Source: Verpa conica
Taxonomy: Eukaryota > Ascomycota > Pezizomycetes > Pezizales > Morchellaceae
Assembly (NCBI GenBank): GCA_033030425.1
Contig: JAUFSD010000016.1
Coordinates: forward strand, 992,001-1,056,000
Length of the DNA stretch: 64,000 nt
Reading direction: 5' to 3'
Part shown: positions 12,949 to 23,973 of the stretch, one piece after another
How the letters are laid out: every line of letters begins with the position of its first letter
Position numbering within the stretch: the stretch's first letter is position 1
Notes under the pieces: model-generated
The model's input: the letters and a program-made list of their open reading frames with translations, nothing else
What the model was told of the DNA's origin: nothing
Database searches by the model: none
Position numbers and translations under genes: made by a program

Positions 12949-15273
12949 CTACTTCTTCATATTCCCTAAATCAAATCCTTCACCCCCCTCTGCCTCAACT
13001 TCCACCCTCTTCCCCTCTCTACTCTCAACCCTCACCATTTCACCACTCCCCTTCCTCCCCCCCGGAACGAACCCAGTCTTCGCCTTCACTGCTGGATCAT
13101 CCCCCAACATCCATGCGAAGCTGCTTTGTGCGAGTGATGACCTTGGCTTATGGGTCAAGAAATCTGGATCGGAGTTGTTCTTAAAACTCGTTTTTACAAA
13201 GTTCCCCGGAGGACTACTAGGGGTCTTTGCCATAACAGTTGCTGACAAGGGCGATGAAGGGTTAAGCGGTGATGCGGCAGCTGCAGAGGAGGAACGTCTA
13301 AAAGATGGTGGATGTTTAGCTGATACTGGCGTGAGTGGGCTCGGTGTCCCTGGCGTGCCTGGAGTAGGTGGGGTTATATTTTCCAGTAGTGAAGGGTCTA
13401 TGGCTTTACTGCCATCCGCCAAATAAGCTCTTACATTCTTCAATCTCTCAATCGCGCTTGCCCTCTCCACGGCACCCAACGGCTCCTGCTCTAGTACCTC
13501 AATCACCCCGCCCAGCGCCTTCTCTAAGACCTTCCTTCTCTCTTCATCTTGTTTCAGCCTCTTGCTAAGTGCTCTACTTTTCCTCACCAATTCCTCTTCC
13601 CTTGCAACCTCCTTCGTTACCTCTGCCCATTGCGCCTGCTGCTGCTGCTGGAAGCCTTGTACATTTTTTTTTACCTCTCCCACCGCACGACCAATTGTGC
13701 GGTTTACGCCCCATTTTTCGCCGCGGTCGAGGACCGTACGAGTTACATCACTGAGGACCGAGTCGAGTTGAACGCCAGGAATGAAGCGTGTTGGAGAGCC
13801 AAGGGGAGATTTGTTACGAGAGAGATGGGGGAGCTTGGGTGTATCTCGCCGCTGTACCTTCGGGGCAGTGGGGACACGGTCAGAGTACCTGGTTATGATA
13901 TGTTTCCCCCCTGCTATTGTTAGGTTTTCTCTAAGGTGGACTGCATCAGCCACAAATGTAGCGGGAGCATTTGGCGCTGCTGGGGAAGGGTATCGGAGGA
14001 CCAGTGTGAGGGCCGTAGAGTAGTCTGCTTCGATAACTATCATTGATACCAGGATTTTATTTAGTAACTTAGTTGTATAAAAGAATAGAAGAGAGTACTA
14101 ACGCTGCCATCGAATCCGAAGTAACATAGCAACACAAATGTAATCCACCAACTGTAGATTTGGGTCCTCTGCGAACAAACAATCCCATACCTCCAATAAC
14201 TCAGGCAGTGGAAACTCTCTTCCAAACAATAGTCTAATCCATCGTCTATATATCACTATTAGCCTTCATCCATTCCCCTGTAAAGCCACAACATAAAAAA
14301 CTTACATTAAAAATACCTGCGGTAACACATCCAGCGCCTTCAAATGATTCCCCAACTCCGGATCCACTGCCATAATCAATGTCTCATGAATCCACTTACT
14401 CTTCTCCACAATCGGCGGTTTCCCCCTTCCATCACTCCTCCCTCTCCCCTTCCCTCCCTCTCCTTCCTCCCCAAGCTCATACCACGCCTTTGCGCTCCTC
14501 ATGACCACTTGGAACAGACTGAACGTATCATGCTCAACAAATCTCGAATCCAACATCTCGTACATCACCCCTTCACCCTCAAACTCCTCACCCTCAGATA
14601 TATCCTCCTCTTTTTCAGAAAGCAAGATAGAATCCCCAGCCAAAACCCACAAGATTACCGCAACAATTTCGTGCATGCCTTGCCGATACCCCAGATCCTC
14701 GTTCAACTTACAATACACGAACAACACATCCAGTAAAGATTTCTGGACTTCCGACTCACGAAAGTACTGCACATCTGGCATGCACCGCTCAATATCCTGG
14801 ATTATTTCCGCTCGAAGCTCCTCATCCTTCCTATAGCGATCCCATGGGTTCTAACCTCCGTCAGCACCCATAACAGTAAAGATACGACGGAAAAGAAAGA
14901 AAAAAACAACACACAGCCTCATCCTCGGCCAAGGGATCTATCCCTCCAGCGCCTAGATCATCGCGATCAAACGGTTTCATGTAACTCTCCCTCAACTCTT
15001 CAAACACACTTCTTTCAGTCGCCAGCGTCTTGATCCACGTATCCTTCTCAAACCCCGGAAACAGAAGCCATATCTACGGTATCCCCCCTCAAATCAGCCA
15101 TTTCCTACCCATAGCTATTTTACCCATCCACGTATCCACCTATCTGGTCACAAACCTTCCAGCACACACTCCTAAGTCCTACTTCACAAGGCCGTACACT
15201 ACCCTTCTCGCTTGTTGCAGATTTCAAGGTTTCTATAGTTTTGTGGTCCACGAAGGTAGCTCTCCATCGTTTT
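12949..15273 (-). CDS. TBC1D5-like Rab GTPase-activating protein (5' end unresolved)
   Basis: Predicted Rab-GAP of the TBC1D5 subfamily, which turns off Rab7-type GTPases at endosomes and acts with retromer and autophagy. Exons that join in frame: 15273-15156, 15073-14915, 14850-14306, 14245-14103 and 14036-12949. Diagnostic blocks in order: GLRSVCWK then WLLFPGFEKDTWI, DPLAEDEANPWDRYRKDEELR, LGYRQGMHEIVAVI (the QG of the Gln-finger region), EHDTFSLFQVVM, and RWIRLLFGREFPLPELLEVWD (RLLFGREF is characteristic). The Arg-finger IxxD region corresponds to IIQDIERCMPDVQYF. The C-terminal 350 residues are a Ser/Pro-rich tail with a short coiled coil. The first exon begins mid-codon at 15273, so a short upstream exon with the ATG is missing; an ATG at 15456-15454 followed by GTGAGC is the only candidate I saw, but its phase does not fit. 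Family very likely; start unknown. Confidence 0.88.
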
Positions 15274-15888
15274 CTGTACCCATGATATTAGCTCTAGTTC
15301 CTGGTTCCATATTTAAGCTCCCCTCACTACTCTTTGCTGCACCTGTTATTGTATAGGCGCTCACGCAGCTAAGCTTAAAAAGGGGGTAGAATTCGGAATT
15401 CGTAGGGCCATGCTCACCTCGCTTCTTGTATCGAGCGCATTTCATGCTAGTTCGCTTTTCTAATTTACACCCCGCGTTAGGGTGAGGTCTGGCAGTGGAG
15501 GCGTCTATAGGTAGGTTGTAGGATGTGGGATACGCACGATACGGGGATATGTGGGGATATAACGGACAGAAGTCAATGATACCCAGAACGCCAAGATAGT
15601 AGATGCCGAATTGATGTAGCAGAAAATGAATGAATGAATTAATCATAAGTACATGGAGCCCAGGAATTGATGTAGCAGGCTAGATAGTGTATATTTATTA
15701 TAACATGAAAAAACGCTGGGTTAATAATACCTACGTGTAGTTATATAGTCTATTGGAATATCTACAGTAAACTAGTTATCTATATATCTTTCTTACACGA
15801 AAGCTAGTTCGGCTCGCAATCAATACTTAACCTAATTAAACAATTCTACCTGCCCCTCTCCTTCATTCTCGCACTTAAATTCACCCTA
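15274..15888. other. intergenic region, probably with the TBC gene first exon
   Basis: Must contain the start of the TBC1D5-like gene and the 3' UTR of the next minus-strand gene. Splice-like sites (GTGAGC near 15417, CTTAG near 15371) are present but do not give an unambiguous first exon. Confidence 0.4.
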
Positions 15889-17859
15889 TCAACCCCTTAG
15901 GGCTTTCCCATGCTTTTCCCAAAAACCCCTACACCCTCCATGTCCTCCCCACCCCGCATCCCACCACCCCATCCTCTCTGTACTTTCCTTCAATCCTATA
16001 ATCAATTCCTCTTTCCCCAGTCTACACAATCTACACCCATCAACCACTTTAATTCCCGGACCACTTCTCCCTACCTCATCAACTAACTCCGGAACCCCAG
16101 CCCCCATTGCCGCCTTCAGTCTCCCAGCACCATCACCCCATAGCCTACAAATCTCTTTCACCTCCCTCTCCTCTTTCTGCTGCTCCCAGTTCGAGTTACC
16201 GCCTATACCGAGCTTCATCCCCCCGCTACCTTTACTATTAGCCCTATTGCGTGAGGATGAGAGGGTAGATTTAGTGCGTCTTCTCCGTCCAGAAATAATA
16301 CGGCCTGCGACCCGGCCAATCTCGCAGGTCCCTTCTAGGAACTCACGAGTCTTGGAGTGAGATAGAACGCGTTGTCGCAGTGGGAACGGAAGAGAGGTTA
16401 GTTTATCAAGTAGATGAGTCTGTGGGAGTAGAAACAGCGGTGGGAAGGCTGTTAGGAGAACATAAACAGGTGGAATTATGTCCTCTACTTTCTTTTTAGG
16501 CGTTGGAGGGTTGATGGGCGTAAAATTCTTGAGGGTGATGCTATGGCGATTTGTGTCCGGGGGCGCCATAGGGGGCGGGGTGCTGAGGGTGCGAGGTGGG
16601 GGCGTGTTAAATATACTTTGAGAAGGTGGGGTAGCTGTTACGGGAGATGTGATGAATTCGCCAAAGTCGTCATCATCGTCTACGGGAGTAGGTATAGATA
16701 TATTTTTGATATGATTCATTTTTGGCGGCGTTGGTGGCTTAGGTGGAGTACCCATGCTCCTACGATAGTTACCCCCATTCTGCTGGAGTCCTGAGAGGCC
16801 ATTCCTCGGTGGTGTAGTCTTTGCAGTCAATGGGAAACCAAATCCGGACATTGAAGTTTGAGAGGGGGTGCCCGTGTCATTACGAAGAGCATTCCTATCT
16901 TGTTGAAATTCGGGGTAACTATTTCTAGGTGTAGGATTTGTAGCTGAAGGAAAGCTAAACTCGGATATTAAAGCCGTAGGTGGAGTGCTCATACTATTAC
17001 GTAGACCATTTCCATACTGTTGGATTCCTGAAGAATTATTCCGGGATATATTCGTAGGTGATTGTAAATCCAAAGGACCAAATGCTACATTAGCTAGAGT
17101 TGGTACTAGAGCTGGAGCTGAAGCTAGCTTTGCAGCTGGGGTTGTATTTAAAGACGCAGAAGCAAAGTCACCAAAGTCGTCGTCATCATCCCCGTCTTCT
17201 TTCTGTTCCCCATCCAATATGTCTAGTAGATCTGGTGGAGGTGTAGGTGTCGAGAGGCTACTAAAACCCGTACCACCACTCTGCTGCGAAACCGGACTAG
17301 ATTTCCTACTAACGTTGTGACTATTTGTACTCCCAGGTCTCAGAGGCGGAGGTGTAAACCTGCCACCTCTACCATCACCCCCCGAAAAATCATTCCCCAG
17401 AGCGTCAAACGGGCCGATTTTCTTCGAGGCTGGCAATTGACCATGAAACGAAACTGGCCTCTGTGTTTGTCCTAGTCTCGTCATCTGTGGCGGTTTCGGA
17501 GGCCATGGGGCTTGCGGGCTGTTGACATATGCGAGTAGATCATCGAAATTTGTGGCGGATGCCCTGTGTTGGTGAGTATGCGAGGAAGTTCGCACCAATG
17601 GAACATTGTGGAGTGGGAACTGTTGCGGGGAAGCAGCAGGAGCCAGAGGGAGGTTGAGATTCAGAGGATCCGTAGATGTAAATCTCCGGTTTGTTGATGG
17701 CTTTGGTGCTGGTATTGGCGTTGGCGTTGGCTTTGGCTTTGGCGTTGGTGTTGATGCTGATGCTGATGACGTTATGAGATCGTGTATGGGGGCGGGAGGT
17801 TTCCCCAGAACGGGAGCAGAATAGAGAGAGTCAAATTCACTAAGCAGGTCTTGTGACAT
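15889..17859 (-). CDS. conserved fungal protein with DFGxF trafficking-type motifs
   Basis: Single-exon gene, 656 residues, start at the ATG 17859 (MSQDLLSEFDSLY). Most of it is disordered and rich in Pro, Ser and Thr, with Lys-Pro-Thr repeats near residues 35-50. Two short acidic motifs stand out: DDDDFGDFASA near residue 226 and DDDDFGEFITSP near residue 395. DFGxF/DDFGDF motifs in other proteins bind the ear domains of clathrin adaptors, so a role in vesicle traffic is possible but inferred. The C-terminal 170 residues look folded: HLLDKLTSLPFPLRQRVL, a basic patch (SGRRRRTKS), then a CRLCRLGKEE motif and a closing GHGGCRGFWEKHGKALR block containing Cys and His, perhaps a metal-binding module. 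It resembles the fungal proteins automatically named ppk6-like, though I see no kinase domain. Function unproven. Confidence 0.75.
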   Translation of the reverse strand: MSQDLLSEFDSLYSAPVLGKPPAPIHDLITSSASASTPTPKPKPTPTPIPAPKPSTNRRFTSTDPLNLNLPLAPAASPQQFPLHNVPLVRTSSHTHQHRASATNFDDLLAYVNSPQAPWPPKPPQMTRLGQTQRPVSFHGQLPASKKIGPFDALGNDFSGGDGRGGRFTPPPLRPGSTNSHNVSRKSSPVSQQSGGTGFSSLSTPTPPPDLLDILDGEQKEDGDDDDDFGDFASASLNTTPAAKLASAPALVPTLANVAFGPLDLQSPTNISRNNSSGIQQYGNGLRNSMSTPPTALISEFSFPSATNPTPRNSYPEFQQDRNALRNDTGTPSQTSMSGFGFPLTAKTTPPRNGLSGLQQNGGNYRRSMGTPPKPPTPPKMNHIKNISIPTPVDDDDDFGEFITSPVTATPPSQSIFNTPPPRTLSTPPPMAPPDTNRHSITLKNFTPINPPTPKKKVEDIIPPVYVLLTAFPPLFLLPQTHLLDKLTSLPFPLRQRVLSHSKTREFLEGTCEIGRVAGRIISGRRRRTKSTLSSSRNRANSKGSGGMKLGIGGNSNWEQQKEEREVKEICRLWGDGAGRLKAAMGAGVPELVDEVGRSGPGIKVVDGCRLCRLGKEELIIGLKESTERMGWWDAGWGGHGGCRGFWEKHGKALRG

Positions 17860-18652
17860 TATAGAGAGAAGGTATTAGACAGGGCCCAGCGGAGCACGGC
17901 GGAGTATAGCAGAGTACAGCGGACTATAGATTCACAATAGAGAGGGTGGGAGAATAAGGCACAGAAGCACAATGAAAAGAAGGGTCAGTAAAGAATGTCA
18001 AAGGTACAGCCTTGAATGAGAGTGATGTTGACAGATTAGAAGAGGGAGAGATTGTATGATGGATTATTCTACTGGACGAGCACTGAGTCCTGATGCTATT
18101 GCATGCACAATACATTATACATACGATTATGCATACACACCGGAACTCGGGGCGGAGACTTCCATCCTTCATCCGCTGCAAGCTGCCCCAGGGGCAAGAC
18201 TGTGGGACTGCGGGACTCCGGGATCAGAGAAGGCATCCACCGCCCAGGGGCTGCGGCTCAAAATAGAGTTGCTCAGAGTAGATGTATAGTACATACTCCA
18301 GATGGGTACTACGCAGGTTAAGGGTAGTTGATGGGGCGGGTGCACAACCACTATACATACATGTACTCTACTCTAAGTAAATTTAACCACAGCTCGACAT
18401 CCGGGAAGAACACCGTGGTCAAAGGCACCGAGAGCTCATCTCGACATCTTAACTCTCACCAGCTCAACCCCCCCCCCTTCTCCACACTTCCCCCCACGAT
18501 CTCTTATTCTTGTACTTATACATTCTCTTTTCCCCTGTATAAACTTTCTTCCAACTCTGTCCCTCACTTCGTTGACACTGGATCGAATTCTCTCCATAGC
18601 TATCACTCATTATTATTGACTTGTGCTACTCTAGCTCCTTTCCTACAAAAGA
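17860..18652. promoter_or_regulatory. divergent promoter region (DFGxF gene / HUT1)
   Basis: Shared upstream region of two genes pointing away from each other. A variable GCGGAGCACGGCGGAGTATAG-type tandem repeat lies at about 17889-17925. The side next to HUT1 (18420-18560) is pyrimidine-rich, as in fungal core promoters. Confidence 0.45.
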
Positions 18653-19895
18653 ATGTCCCGCTTAAAATCCTCTACTGGGAAACTTTCAAAAGATCCTATC
18701 ACTGCCGTCGCTGATTCAGTTGCTCACAAAGCCGAGGAAGCGAAGGACCATGGAAGCTCCATCTTCCAGCTCATTATCTGTGTTGGTGGTATCTATGCTT
18801 CATTGTGTGTATTCTCACTCTCCCCACCCCCGAAAAAATCATCTAACAAAATCGTAGCTTAACATGGGCTCTCCTCCAGGAGCGTATAACTACCACCCCC
18901 TACGGCGCAGATAAAAAGATCTTCCGCGCTTCTCTTGTTCTCAACACCGTCCAATCTCTCTTTGCTGCCTTCACAGGCTATGTCTACTTCCGCTACTCCA
19001 ACTCCGGCTCCAGCACCCCCGCACGGGTCTTTCCAAATATCTCAATTTCTCTCAGGCTTCTCCTAGTCTCGATAACCCAATCGCTCGCCTCCCCTTTTGG
19101 CTACGCGTCGCTGAGACACATTGATTACATCACCTACATCCTCGCAAAATCATGCAAGCTACTCCCCGTCATGTTCTTGCACGTCACCCTCTTTAGACGA
19201 AAGTACCCGCTTTATAAGTATATTGTCGTTATGCTAGTCACCGCCGGTGTCGCAGTCTTTACCCTATACCCCAGCAGCCCCAAGAAGTTGAAGAAATCTT
19301 CAACCTCAGAGTCGGAGAAGAACGTCCTCTGGGGAATGTTCCTACTTGGTGTCAATTTGTTGTTTGATGGTCTTACAAACACAATTCAAGATGACATTTT
19401 TGCACGTACTCCTAAGGGTGTTGTCAGTGGACCTCAGATGATGACTGCGCTCAATACTCTCTCATCCATCATGACTCTTGGGTATCTCGCCCTGAATCCA
19501 TGGAGTACTGAGTTGGCCGATGCCCTCGCATTCGTCCAGGAACATCCCAAGATTGTAATGGATATCCTTGGCTTCGCTGTCTGCGGCGGTCTCGGTCAGG
19601 TGTTTATTTGTAAGTTATCTTATAAACAGAAAAGGAAGAGAAAATTAACAAATACATAGTCCACACACTCTCTAAATTCGGTTCTCTTGTCCTCGTCACC
19701 GTCACAGTAACCCGTAAGATGCTCTCAATGATCTTCTCCGTTGTTGCATTCGGACATAGTCTCTCTAGTATGCAATGGCTCGGTGTTGGTCTCGTTTTCG
19801 GCGGTGTTGGTGCCGAGGCAGAGATGAAGAGACAGAGTGAGGTGGCGAAGAGGAAGGCGAAGCTAGAGGCAAATGGAAATTCTAAGAAGGAGTAG
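18653..19895 (+). CDS. HUT1: UDP-galactose transporter homologue Hut1
   Basis: Nucleotide-sugar transporter of the SLC35B1/Hut1 family in the ER membrane, where it is thought to exchange nucleotide sugars (and ATP in animals) for lumenal chaperone and glycosylation work. Three exons: 18653-18804, 18858-19609 and 19660-19895, coding 379 residues. The joints read YASFLTWALLQERI and GLGQVFIFHTLSKFG, both hallmark Hut1 blocks; others are CKLLPVMFLHVTLFRRKY, LLFDGLTNTIQDDIF and VTVTRKMLSMIFSVVAFGH. About eight to ten hydrophobic segments are visible, and the C terminus is Lys-rich (NSKKE), in line with ER retention. The N-terminal 35 residues are hydrophilic. It is convergent with FRS1. High confidence in family and name. 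Confidence 0.94.
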
Positions 19896-20508
19896 TTGCG
19901 GTGCTTTCTTTTACGTTTTATGGATGTAGAGGGGTGTACGTATTTATATACTGTTTAGAATAAATTATAGAAACTAGTTGCTCCGTATTCTTCCTGTTTG
20001 CACGAATCCATACCTTTATAGGTTGATCAATGGCACCTTTCACGGCTGAGATCTGAGCACACGGAATGACCTCCAACTAAGTCAAAAGAGGCAGATTGAA
20101 AAAGATCCAGCGCGTGCTACCATGGGCTAAACATATATCAAGAGGTAATACACCCAATGACGCATGCTCATTAGTCCTTCAATCCTCACAAAGCCCATAC
20201 ATCAGCATACTTCTAGTAAGAAACAAACTTCTATCCTAATGTCCTAAGTCTACCTAAATTGGATGGTCGGCTTCACCAACAGGTATTGCCTTGCGGGTGA
20301 TATTACAAGATCAAATTTCCTCTTCCGTCCCTAGTCAATAGTAGCAATTAACTTGTCTATTTTACCACAAAACGAACATGAACTAAAAGATAAAAACTTT
20401 TTTATTTATTCTAGACCTAAACGTCACCTTTGCTAGCAAGAGCCTAGTATTCAAAGCCAGATTCTAGGATGCCTTATTTGTGAATCACCACAAAGATCAC
20501 AGATCCGC
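19896..20508. other. convergent 3' intergenic region
   Basis: Between the stops of HUT1 (+) and FRS1 (-). AT-rich with TATTTATATA and AATAAA-like sequences near 19940-19975, suitable for polyadenylation of HUT1. No gene seen. Confidence 0.5.
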
Positions 20509-22789
20509 CTACAAGAATGCCTCAAGATTTATCTCCATTGCCGAAACAGGGTATGGGATCTCAAATTTCTCGAGGACAGAGGGGTGAAGGCTATGCCATA
20601 TCAGTAAAGTAGATATAGGAGAGTAGCTTCACGAGAAATCACTCACATCCCAAAGGTCCCAATTGACACCTTTTTCCCGTCCTTATAGCTAATCCAGATA
20701 CTCGCCGCACGATCAGGGAAGTATGTTTCGTCTATCGTAGTATCATTAGTTTCATTTATCATATTTTTACCCCTCAACCTTAAGTGGATTCAATCTCACC
20801 GTCACAGGCCTCGATCCAGTATGCCTCCTTCACCTCCTCTGCACCACTCTCCTTAACCCCTGTAGACAGCATTGCCATAATCCTATCTAATAGCCCATGA
20901 ATAACCTCAAATCCACTTGTCTTCCCGCATATTGCTGCTGCAAAATGTCTTTCATTGCGACTCTTCCTCTCTAGACTCTCATCCTTGAACGCGACGTCGC
21001 TGCTCTCAAAGACCTGGATCGGGAGGGAGTGTTTTCGGTTCTCACGAATTGTTTTCAAGATGCCTGGGAGGAGGGATGTACGGACGACCTGGTACTCTGC
21101 AGTTTTTGGATTAGCCAATTTGACTGCTGTTTTTCCGTCGTCAGTGCGGTTGAGCCATGTAAAGTTCTCGTCGTGGGAGCAGAGGATGAGCGGCATGACT
21201 TCACTCCACCCACACATTGCTGCTTCTAAGCGTACGATATCACCAAGTTTATTCAGTGGGAGTGGTGCAGCGATGGTACCGCTCTTTCCAGGAAAGGTAC
21301 GGGGGAGGTTGTTGTATCCGTATGCGATAGCTACATCTTCCATGATATCACATTGGTGAAGTACGTCCGCGCGGGTAACAGGTACTTCGATATCAATGAT
21401 ATCGGGATCGGAGGATGATGTCTTGGCGATAAAGGACATTTTTTTGAGAAGTTTACAGATCTCGTCTCCTGTTAGGGAGAGCCCACAGCAGGAGTTTATG
21501 TAGCTGATTTCGGCGGTTGTAGAGCGGGGAGTGAGGTTTGGGACTTCGCGAGATTCGGAGTTGTGAGGGGAAATGATCTTGACTGGCTCAACACTGGAAG
21601 GGTTAGTGGGAATTTTACAGGTAAGGAAGTAGGGGATCTATGGAATACGTGAAGGCTTCATCGCAGTACTGTGAGAACATGGCGACGAGGATATTAGTGA
21701 CAATCTCAACCTTAGTGCGGTCTGTTGCTGTGACCTCGATAAATACATTCCGGGTGTCTAGAGTGATCTTAGAGCGGTTGCTGTTGATGATGGGAGGGAG
21801 TGAGCAGACGTTCCGGTTGGCGTCCAGTATAACAGGGTACACGGGGGAGTCTTTAATAATATAAAGGTATTTCCCGAGATTCCTATCGTTCTACAACCAA
21901 ATTTTCAGTAAAATTAACCTATCCTTATAACAGGATCTGACTCTCATGCGCACCTCATAGAAATCCATCAATTCCTTTCCATTCATAACCTTCTCCTGGT
22001 TCAATGGGGCAAAGACAATATCCTCTGGTGCAAGGGCTTCGTAGGTGAAAGGTCCCTTAACAGTGTCGAGATCATGGGTTCCCATAGACACTAAGGTACG
22101 CTGTCGACACAGGTTCTGGTGAAGTTTGTCTTGAAGTGCAATGAATGAGTCATAACGGTCTTGGGTGAATTTGATGCCGCGAAGGACAGCGGCAGAGACA
22201 TAGGGGCGAATTTGGGTAGTCTATGGTGCTTTATTAGTATGGAGGGATATGATGGACTAGAAGAACTTGTTTGGTACCGATTCGAGGACATGAATTTCGT
22301 GGGTTTCACCGTCGGGGGGAGCGACAACACGATAGTTTGGCATGTGAGTTTTTCCACGGAAGATGTTCAACATGAGGGAGATACCCTCGTGACAGAGCAT
22401 ATCATATCTACAGAATAGCCGGTTAACTAGGCTTTTGGCGGGAAGTAACAGAGAAATCATACCTGTTAGCAGGAATCTCAATTTTGAGCTGAGGAGCCTG
22501 GTCTTTTGGTCTATCTGCATCGCTTTCGGTCTGTGGAGAAATTAAGTACTGTCAGGGCAATCATTTCCAGAACTACAGAGTATTCCCGTAAGACCGTACA
22601 TCTTCGTCCAATTCGATACCTACAAAAAAGAGAAAACCAAATAATTGTTAGTGGCATGGCCATGCATATGTAAAAATAGTGACAGAGCCGCATACCAAAC
22701 TCAAAACAGAGCTCATCGAATTCATCGGTAGTGTACTGCTGACCGAGAGCCTCAAAGAGGTCATATTTATTTACTGAGACGGTAGGCAT
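20509..22789 (-). CDS. FRS1: cytosolic phenylalanyl-tRNA synthetase beta subunit
   Basis: Beta chain of the alpha2beta2 enzyme that charges tRNA-Phe. Ten coding exons give 593 residues, the family's usual length: 22789-22696, 22619-22600, 22530-22463, 22407-22278, 22220-21954, 21890-21649, 21593-20800, 20731-20647 and 20590-20509 cover the coding sequence in nine blocks that I could join in frame. Block 2 is a 20-base microexon (GIELDED). Landmarks: [16 protein letters not shown] at the start, [28 protein letters not shown] then [16 protein letters not shown] (B3/B4 region), the B5 domain around [17 protein letters not shown], and the catalytic-like module [20 protein letters not shown] and [18 protein letters not shown]. 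The end reads [16 protein letters not shown]. The intron at 22277-22221 (57 bp) removes an in-frame stop. Very sure of identity; the Ser/Thr joint after HVLES is least certain. Confidence 0.95.
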
Positions 22790-23973
22790 AGGATGAGGGT
22801 AGCCTGCTGGCTATACTTCAAACTGAGCAATAGATGGTGTTAATTGAGCTGCGATGAGGTTTGTGAGCTCTGCAATCGACAGCTGTAGTATGACTCGATG
22901 GAGGGGTTTTGGAGGGGTCAAAGGCTAGGGGGATGTGCGGGGGTTTCAGATACGCCCCACTGTGGCGATAGAGGATTGGTAGATATAAACTTGTGGCGTA
23001 ATAGCACCCCTCCTTGGCTACACTCCACACGGCAACTTCTTACTAAGGCTTGCTTGCCTGCTTTCCTACTTGCCCGTTCGCTCGATACGTACTACTGCTG
23101 CTACTGCTGCTGCTACTACTTATGTATTTCTACTGCTGCCCACTCGTTGGTTGTTGCTGCTGGGAACAAACACAAACACAGCTACATGTGTGCACATGTA
23201 AGTAGAGCAGAAGGCGCGAAACAGAAGAAAGCAGCATCTTGCGTAGAGTAACAACACATCCCACTTGTTATAGCAACACAAGCCCCTCGCCCCTCGCCCC
23301 TCATCCCAAGCCATATCAGCTCAAGCCTGTTCCCTCTCCCCCACATCACATCCTCCATCCACCCACCTCCATCCACACTCCTCTCCATCTGCCCTTTCTC
23401 CCGTCAGTCAATTACCACCTTGTCCCCCCTCCCCTCCCCTCCCCCCCTCCCCACTCCCGTTCCTACTCCCACTTTGCTGCTGTCTCCCTCTTGGGCATCT
23501 GCCCCCTTCTCCCTTTTCTCACCCCGCCTACTCCTACTACTGCTAAAGCCTGTCCAGACGTTATCGGTCGCATACTGCAAGTAGCCCTCCCCCAGAAAAC
23601 AAGCCAATACCCCCCAGAGTTACTATACTACAAAGTTTATTCCATCATCCACACTCAACTCTTGTTAGTAATGCTCAAACTTATCATCCATACATACCTC
23701 CCTTCCTCCCTCTCCTCCCTCTCCTTATCCAATATGATTGCCCCTCCCTGCACGACACAAACGTAGATCTATCTACTTGAAGAGATCCCCCCCCCCCACT
23801 TGAGGCTCTTCAACTAATTTCTATCTTCCTCTAAAATTTAGTGCCTAGTAATCTCTCGACTTCCCTCGAGCTACCACAAACTAACGTCCATCTAAGACAC
23901 TCTCATCGATCTCCCGTCGAGATCAGAAACTATAGCACAACCAACAAGCTGATCTCTTGTCCGCTTCTACACA
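22790..23973. promoter_or_regulatory. divergent promoter region (FRS1 / TPD3)
   Basis: Shared 1.2-kb region upstream of two genes. It has CTG/CTA-type triplets at 23095-23125, strong pyrimidine-rich runs at 23275-23530 and a run of 11 C at 23787-23797 on the TPD3 side. No gene seen. Confidence 0.45.
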
